Shown here: positions 59,615 to 64,000 of the stretch, in pieces
Numbering within the stretch: position 1 is the stretch's first letter
Layout: every line of letters begins with the position of its first letter
Assembly (NCBI RefSeq): GCF_009664975.1
Contig: NZ_WJXB01000002.1
Span: forward strand, 620,001-684,000
Source: Paenibacillus monticola
GTDB lineage: Bacteria > Bacillota > Bacilli > Paenibacillales > Paenibacillaceae
Reading direction: 5' to 3'
DNA length: 64,000 nt
Notes under the pieces: model-generated
Databases searched by the model: none
The model's input: only the letters and a program-made list of their open reading frames with translations
What the model was told of the DNA's origin: nothing
Program-made: the position numbers and the translations under genes

Positions 59615-61870
59615 ATGAAACAGGAGTTTGTCCACAACGACATCACAGTTATCGGCGGCGGCTTGGCCGGGGTCTGTGCAGCGATAGCTGCAGCAAGACT
59701 GGGGCAACAGGTGGCACTCGTGCAGAACCGCCCCGTGTTAGGCGGTAATTCCAGCAGTGAAGTCCGCGTCTGGGTCTGCGGCGCAACCGCACACGGAACC
59801 AACCGTTATGCCCGAGAAACCGGGATTATGGGCGAATTGTTCGTCGAGAATCAGTACCGCAATCCTGAAGGGAATCCCTATCTCTGGGATCTGGTCGTGC
59901 TTGAGGCTATTAAAGCCGAATCCAACATTACTTTATATCTGAACACGGATGTCCACGAGGTTGAAGCAGAGGGGAACGAGACGGACCGGAAGATTACTTC
60001 AGTGACCGGCTGGATGATGGGCTCGGAGCGAAGAATCCGCTTCGAGAGCAGTATCTACCTCGACTGCACAGGAGACGGATTAATCGGATTTCTGGCCGGA
60101 GCCCAATTTGCCTTGGGACGGGAAGCCCGCAGCGAGTACGGGGAGGAATGGGCTCCGGAGATAGCTGACAATATTACGCTGGGCAGTACGATCCTGTTCT
60201 ATACCAAGGATGCCGGAATGCCTGTAAGCTTCGTTCCCCCTTTCTTTGCCAAAAATATCGCCGACACCTCCATCCCCATCCGCCGTGTCATTAAGAGCGG
60301 TGACTCCGGTTGCCATTACTGGTGGATTGAATGGGGTGGTGAGCATGATGCCGTGCACGATAACGAGCTGATCCGCGATGAGCTATGGTCCGTCATCTAC
60401 GGGATCTGGGATTATATCAAAAATTCCGGCAAGTTTGCGGCGGACAATATGACCTTGGAATGGGTGGGCTCCCAACCCGGCAAACGGGAATATCGACGTT
60501 TTACCGGTGACTATGTGCTGAACCAGAATGATATCATCGAGCAGCGCGATTTCGCCGATGCCGTAGCTTTCGGCGGCTGGTCGATCGATTTGCACCCGCC
60601 ACAGGGTATGTATGCTGAAGCCAGCGGCTCCAAGCATATGCACGCTGACGGAGTGTATCATGTCCCGTTCCGTTCCCTGTATTCTGCGAATGTAAACAAC
60701 CTGCTGATGGCCGGACGGGATATAAGCGCCTCGCACGTTGCCTTTGGGACAACGCGCGTAATGGCGACCTGCGCAGTGATTGGTGAAGCTGCCGGAACCG
60801 GTGCCGCACTAAGTGCCAGCAAGGGCATTTCTCCGCGCCAGCTTCATGACCACCATCTTGCTGAACTAAAACAAACACTGCTGAAACAGGATGCTTCCAT
60901 TATCGGACTGCGAAACAGCGATGAGCTGGATTTGGCTCGCAAAGCTAAGGTAACAGCCTCCAGCACACTGTCCGTCATCGAAATCAACCAGCCTGGCGCA
61001 ACCTTCCCTTTGATTCAGGACGCCGCTCTCCTGCTGCCTGTTGATCCGGGATTATCCGGATTCCAGTTGCTCCTGGATATCAAGCAACAGACTGAAATCA
61101 CTGTAGAGCTGTGGGATACCGGACGCAAGGAAAACTATGTACCACACACACAGGTAGCCACTGCAACAACCCGTGCAGAAGCAGGCCAACAGCAGTGGGT
61201 ATCCTTTGATCTGGAATGGCATCCGCTGGAACCGCAGAATGCTTTTATTATCATTAGAGCCAACGCTGCAGTGAACCTCTATCATTCTGAGGAGCCGCTG
61301 AACGGTGTGCTTATCTTCTTCAAGAACGACCAGGCCCATGTCTCCAAGGACCTTGAGGATCACTCAACGGATCAGCTGGTTGTCCTCTGGAAAATGCAGA
61401 ACAAAGCGCGCCAGCCCTTCTGCTGCCGGCTTAACTCTGCAACAGCTGCATTCGCGGCACATAACGTTATTAACGGATATCACCGCCCGTTCGGCGGACC
61501 GCAAGCGTGGCTGTCACAGCCTATGACAGATGAAGTGCCAGAATGGCTTCAACTCCAGTGGGAGCAGGAGCAGTCCTTGACTGAAATTCATCTGACCTTC
61601 AATGATGATGTTAATGAGGATCTGGTGAATCTGCATCATCACCGCACCCCATTCGCTATTATCCCAGAGCTGGTGCGCAATTACAGAGTCGAGGCCCGCA
61701 CAGCAGACGGGGAATGGAACGTAGTCCTTAGAGGTACCGATAACCATAAACGTAAATGTGTGCATCGGCTGCCCCAGCCTATCCAGACCGATTGTCTCAA
61801 GGTTGTCATAGAGTCCACTAATGGCAGCCGCCATGCGGAGTTGATGGAAATTAGAGCTTACGGGAATTAA
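59615..61870 (+). CDS. Large FAD-dependent oxidoreductase with C-terminal sandwich domain
   Basis: The 751-aa protein has an N-terminal FAD domain (about residues 1-430): ITVIGGGLAGVCAAIAAARL, then VLGGNSSSEVRVW, DCTGDGLIGFLAGA and GRDISASHVAFGTTRVMATC. The C-terminal third (about 560-750) has discoidin-like features (AFAAHNVINGYHRPF, WLQLQWEQEQSLTEIHL, LKVVIESTNGSRHAELMEIRAYG). No signal peptide is seen. AGAGGTGC precedes the ATG. It is divergent from the AraC gene in cluster B. Related in motif to the two cluster A enzymes. Sugar oxidation is inferred. Confidence 0.85.
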   Translation: MKQEFVHNDITVIGGGLAGVCAAIAAARLGQQVALVQNRPVLGGNSSSEVRVWVCGATAHGTNRYARETGIMGELFVENQYRNPEGNPYLWDLVVLEAIKAESNITLYLNTDVHEVEAEGNETDRKITSVTGWMMGSERRIRFESSIYLDCTGDGLIGFLAGAQFALGREARSEYGEEWAPEIADNITLGSTILFYTKDAGMPVSFVPPFFAKNIADTSIPIRRVIKSGDSGCHYWWIEWGGEHDAVHDNELIRDELWSVIYGIWDYIKNSGKFAADNMTLEWVGSQPGKREYRRFTGDYVLNQNDIIEQRDFADAVAFGGWSIDLHPPQGMYAEASGSKHMHADGVYHVPFRSLYSANVNNLLMAGRDISASHVAFGTTRVMATCAVIGEAAGTGAALSASKGISPRQLHDHHLAELKQTLLKQDASIIGLRNSDELDLARKAKVTASSTLSVIEINQPGATFPLIQDAALLLPVDPGLSGFQLLLDIKQQTEITVELWDTGRKENYVPHTQVATATTRAEAGQQQWVSFDLEWHPLEPQNAFIIIRANAAVNLYHSEEPLNGVLIFFKNDQAHVSKDLEDHSTDQLVVLWKMQNKARQPFCCRLNSATAAFAAHNVINGYHRPFGGPQAWLSQPMTDEVPEWLQLQWEQEQSLTEIHLTFNDDVNEDLVNLHHHRTPFAIIPELVRNYRVEARTADGEWNVVLRGTDNHKRKCVHRLPQPIQTDCLKVVIESTNGSRHAELMEIRAYGN

Positions 61871-61884
61871 TTGTGCTCAAACAA

Positions 61885-61926
61885 AAAGCTATCGGATCGT
61901 CCTAAAATGGACGTTGCGATAGCTTT
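61885..61926. terminator. Bidirectional terminator
   Basis: AAAGCTATCG and CGATAGCTTT pair, with an inner CGTCC/GGACG stem. T-runs lie on each side between the convergent FAD and helicase genes. Confidence 0.85.
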
Positions 61927-61948
61927 ATTTCATCATTCGTAAAACATT

Positions 61949-63394
61949 CTATTTATTCGCGATATGCACCTTCAGCAGCTTGCCCTTCACGGTGGTATCT
62001 TTCATCGCTTGCAGCACCAGTTGGCCTTTGCCGTTCAGGATGTCCACATAAGATACGTTATCCTGAATCGTGATAATGCCGATATCCTCGACAGTCATTC
62101 CTTCAAGCTTAGCCAGTGTGCCGACAAAATCAACCGCTCTGAGCTTCTTTTTCTTGCCGCCATTGAAGTACAGCTTCATGATCGCTTCGTTCAGATCCTC
62201 GCTTTTGTTCTTCTTCTGGACAGGCTTTTTGTTGATCTTCTGCTCGAAGGCATCCTTCGCAAAGGCTACAGCAGCATCGGACGGTGCTTTCATGATCGGC
62301 AGACTGAAACCGATAAAGCTTTCGATTTCTCTAACCCATTTGTGCTCATTTGGCGTAGCAAAAGTGATCGCTTTGCCAGTTTTACCCGCACGTGCGGTTC
62401 TGCCGGTACGATGCACATAACTTTCTTTTTCCAGCGGGATATCATAATTAATGACATGGGTGATATTCTCAATATCAATGCCTCGGGCCGCTACATCGGT
62501 GGCGATCAGATAACGGAACTGCCCTCTCTTGAAAGCATTCATGACCTCAAAGCGCTCATCCTGCATCATGCCCCCGTGGATTTTGTCACACGGATATTCC
62601 AGATCGGCCAGCCCTCTGAACAACGCATCTACCTGATCTTGCGTCCGGCAAAATATAATACAGCTATCCGGATTCTCCACAGTGATGATATCACTAAGCA
62701 GTGAGAATTTGGCAGCTTGTACCACTTCAATCAAGGCATGTTCAATCGTTGCAGTGGTAATTCCACTCGCCTCAATTTCGATATCTACAGGTTCGCTCAT
62801 ATATTTGCGGCACAGGTTCTTCACGACCTCCGGCAATGTAGCGGAGAACAGCATAGTTACACGGTCCTTAGGCAGCAGCTTAATGATTTTCTCTACCTGT
62901 TCGATAAAGCCCATGTTCAGCATTTCGTCGGCTTCATCAATAACCAGATATTTAATCCGGTTTAGGGGCAACGAGCCACGTTCAATATGATCAAATACAC
63001 GTCCGGGTGTACCCACGACAACATGCGTCTTTTGCGTCATTTCGGCTTTCTGTGGTGCAAAGGGCTGTTTGCCGAACAGGGCAACCGCCTTGATCCGTTT
63101 GAAGCGACCAATATTGGTGATATCCTCTTTTACCTGTGCGGCAAGTTCCCGTGTCGGGGTGAGGATCAAGGCCTGCGGCTTATTCTCCGCCCAATCCACC
63201 AATTCGCACACTGGAATGCCGAATGCGGCGGTCTTACCGCTGCCGGTCTGTGACTTCACAATTAGATCCTGCTGCCGCAGGGCTACAGGGATCACCTTGC
63301 TCTGAACCTCAGTCGGTGTTTCATATTTCAGAACATCCAACGCTTTGATAATTTCCTCATTTAATTCATAATCTTTAAACTGCAATTCACTCAT
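61949..63394 (-). CDS. dbpA: DEAD-box RNA helicase, DbpA/YxiN type
   Basis: The 481-aa protein has the Q motif near residues 6-31, motif I TGSGKT (50-55), DEAD (153-156), SAT (LFSATLP) and [10 protein letters not shown] (motif VI). The C-terminal domain (about 405-478) is the DbpA RNA-binding fold, which recognises 23S rRNA hairpin 92. The ATG has AGAGG upstream. Probable role is in ribosome assembly. Confidence 0.93.
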   Translation of the reverse strand: MSELQFKDYELNEEIIKALDVLKYETPTEVQSKVIPVALRQQDLIVKSQTGSGKTAAFGIPVCELVDWAENKPQALILTPTRELAAQVKEDITNIGRFKRIKAVALFGKQPFAPQKAEMTQKTHVVVGTPGRVFDHIERGSLPLNRIKYLVIDEADEMLNMGFIEQVEKIIKLLPKDRVTMLFSATLPEVVKNLCRKYMSEPVDIEIEASGITTATIEHALIEVVQAAKFSLLSDIITVENPDSCIIFCRTQDQVDALFRGLADLEYPCDKIHGGMMQDERFEVMNAFKRGQFRYLIATDVAARGIDIENITHVINYDIPLEKESYVHRTGRTARAGKTGKAITFATPNEHKWVREIESFIGFSLPIMKAPSDAAVAFAKDAFEQKINKKPVQKKNKSEDLNEAIMKLYFNGGKKKKLRAVDFVGTLAKLEGMTVEDIGIITIQDNVSYVDILNGKGQLVLQAMKDTTVKGKLLKVHIANK

Positions 63395-63471
63395 ATCTCA
63401 ACCTCTTCTATGCTTATCGTTCTTGGTTAAAGCGGAAGCTCCGCGTTCCTTCGATCATGTGCATATTATTA

Positions 63472-63480
63472 TTATAACAG
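63472..63480 (-). promoter_or_regulatory. Extended -10 promoter of dbpA
   Basis: The minus strand reads TGTTATAAT, a TGNTATAAT extended -10, about 78 bases before the dbpA start. A GCGGAGCTTCCGC palindrome lies in the leader. Confidence 0.45.
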
Positions 63481-64000
63481 TTAATGACTCCCTTGATTCC
63501 ATTCCTTATAGAACTGTTCGAGAAAGTTCAACATAAAATCATGCCGTTCTTCCGCTAATTTCCGTCCATAGGCCGTATTCATCAGGAATTTCAACTTCAG
63601 CATCTTCTCATAAAAATGATTAATGGCGCTGCCCTTCGAATAATCTCTATATTCCTTCTGCAAAGATTCCTCTCGTGGAGCCAGGTCAGGGTCATACATC
63701 GGACGTCCCTTCGCTCCTGAAAAAACAAAAGTTCTAGCAATACCAATCGCTCCGAGCGCATCCAGTCGATCGGCGTCCTGCACCACTTGGCCTTCGATGG
63801 AGGTCATCGGTGAGCCACTGCCGCCACTGTAGGACATAGTTTCAATGATACTCATCACATGGTCGATAATCCCCTTATCCGTAAGGTGATCGGTGAGCCA
63901 GGTTTGTACCTTTTGCAGTCCGGCTTCTTTGGACGTATTGAGCTTCTCATCGGCAACATCGTGCAGCAAGGCCGCCAAGTTGCATATAAAAGCATCTGCC
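63481..64000 (-). CDS. HD-domain phosphohydrolase, N-terminus off window
   Basis: The visible 172 codons hold AALLHDVADEKL (the HD metal motif) and VQDADRLDALGAIGIART, the second metal Asp, like YedJ/YpgQ proteins. The frame is open to the window end, so the start lies outside. These enzymes hydrolyse nucleotides or similar phosphates. It lies just upstream of dbpA. Confidence 0.88.
   Translation of the reverse strand, partial: ADAFICNLAALLHDVADEKLNTSKEAGLQKVQTWLTDHLTDKGIIDHVMSIIETMSYSGGSGSPMTSIEGQVVQDADRLDALGAIGIARTFVFSGAKGRPMYDPDLAPREESLQKEYRDYSKGSAINHFYEKMLKLKFLMNTAYGRKLAEERHDFMLNFLEQFYKEWNQGSH

Noticed and set aside
1..64000. CRISPR array, insertion sequence, prophage or toxin-antitoxin pair
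   Set aside because: No regular spaced repeats, transposase, integrase or phage structural gene is visible. The DUF86 gene lacks the antitoxin partner and catalytic His.

Overview
The window looks like a chromosomal segment of a Paenibacillus-type Firmicute. Supporting signs are strong GGAGG-type ribosome binding sites, frequent TTG/GTG starts, a Bacillus-style hemE-hemH-hemY operon, ytxG-ytxH, yuzF, yutE and ypsC homologues, YesM-type sensor kinases paired with AraC-type response regulators next to sugar ABC transporters, and a Bacillus-type Zur regulon. I see no phage, insertion sequence or CRISPR array.

Layout. 1-10.3 kb holds a partial CapA-like gene, the heme operon (hemE, hemH, hemY), a drug-efflux MFS, two methyltransferases, an aldo/keto reductase and a small HesB-like/DUF1450 pair. 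10.4-22.0 kb is one long minus-strand gene set (cluster A): FAD oxidoreductase, two sugar permeases, binding lipoprotein, sensor kinase, AraC response regulator, a second FAD oxidoreductase and a secreted beta-helix protein. 22.3-32.7 kb is housekeeping and small regulators: an M14 endopeptidase with LysM domains, murI, ytxG-ytxH, a SufR-like regulator, yutE, a tandem-HTH protein, a TetR/SDR pair with a repeated 18-bp operator, and a frameshifted metallo-hydrolase. 32.4-40.8 kb is a zinc-starvation block: znuC-znuB-znuA with zinc-free S14, zinc-free L33 with a COG0523 GTPase, a divergent second COG0523 GTPase with a permease and a TIGR03943 protein, and a NusG-II protein, marked by four Zur-type palindromes. 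41.0-51.2 kb holds a six-PAS hybrid kinase, a decayed SDR remnant, tRNA-Leu(CAG), an Lrp regulator with a truncated LysE-type exporter, two MFS carriers and an ABC exporter. 51.2-61.9 kb is a second sugar-type locus (cluster B): M20 peptidase, two permeases, binding lipoprotein, response regulator, sensor kinase, AraC regulator and a large divergent FAD protein. 61.9-64.0 kb holds a DbpA-type RNA helicase and a partial HD phosphohydrolase.

How the genes work together. Clusters A and B each couple a two-component sensor and an ABC importer to PF12831-type FAD oxidoreductases. Neither contains a recognisable glycoside hydrolase; cluster A instead has a secreted beta-helix protein. This suggests uptake and oxidative processing of uncommon sugars, but the substrate cannot be read from the sequence. 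The zinc block would import zinc, replace zinc-binding ribosomal proteins and supply metallochaperones when zinc is scarce. Most calls rest on recognised motifs and family resemblance from memory; no database search was possible.
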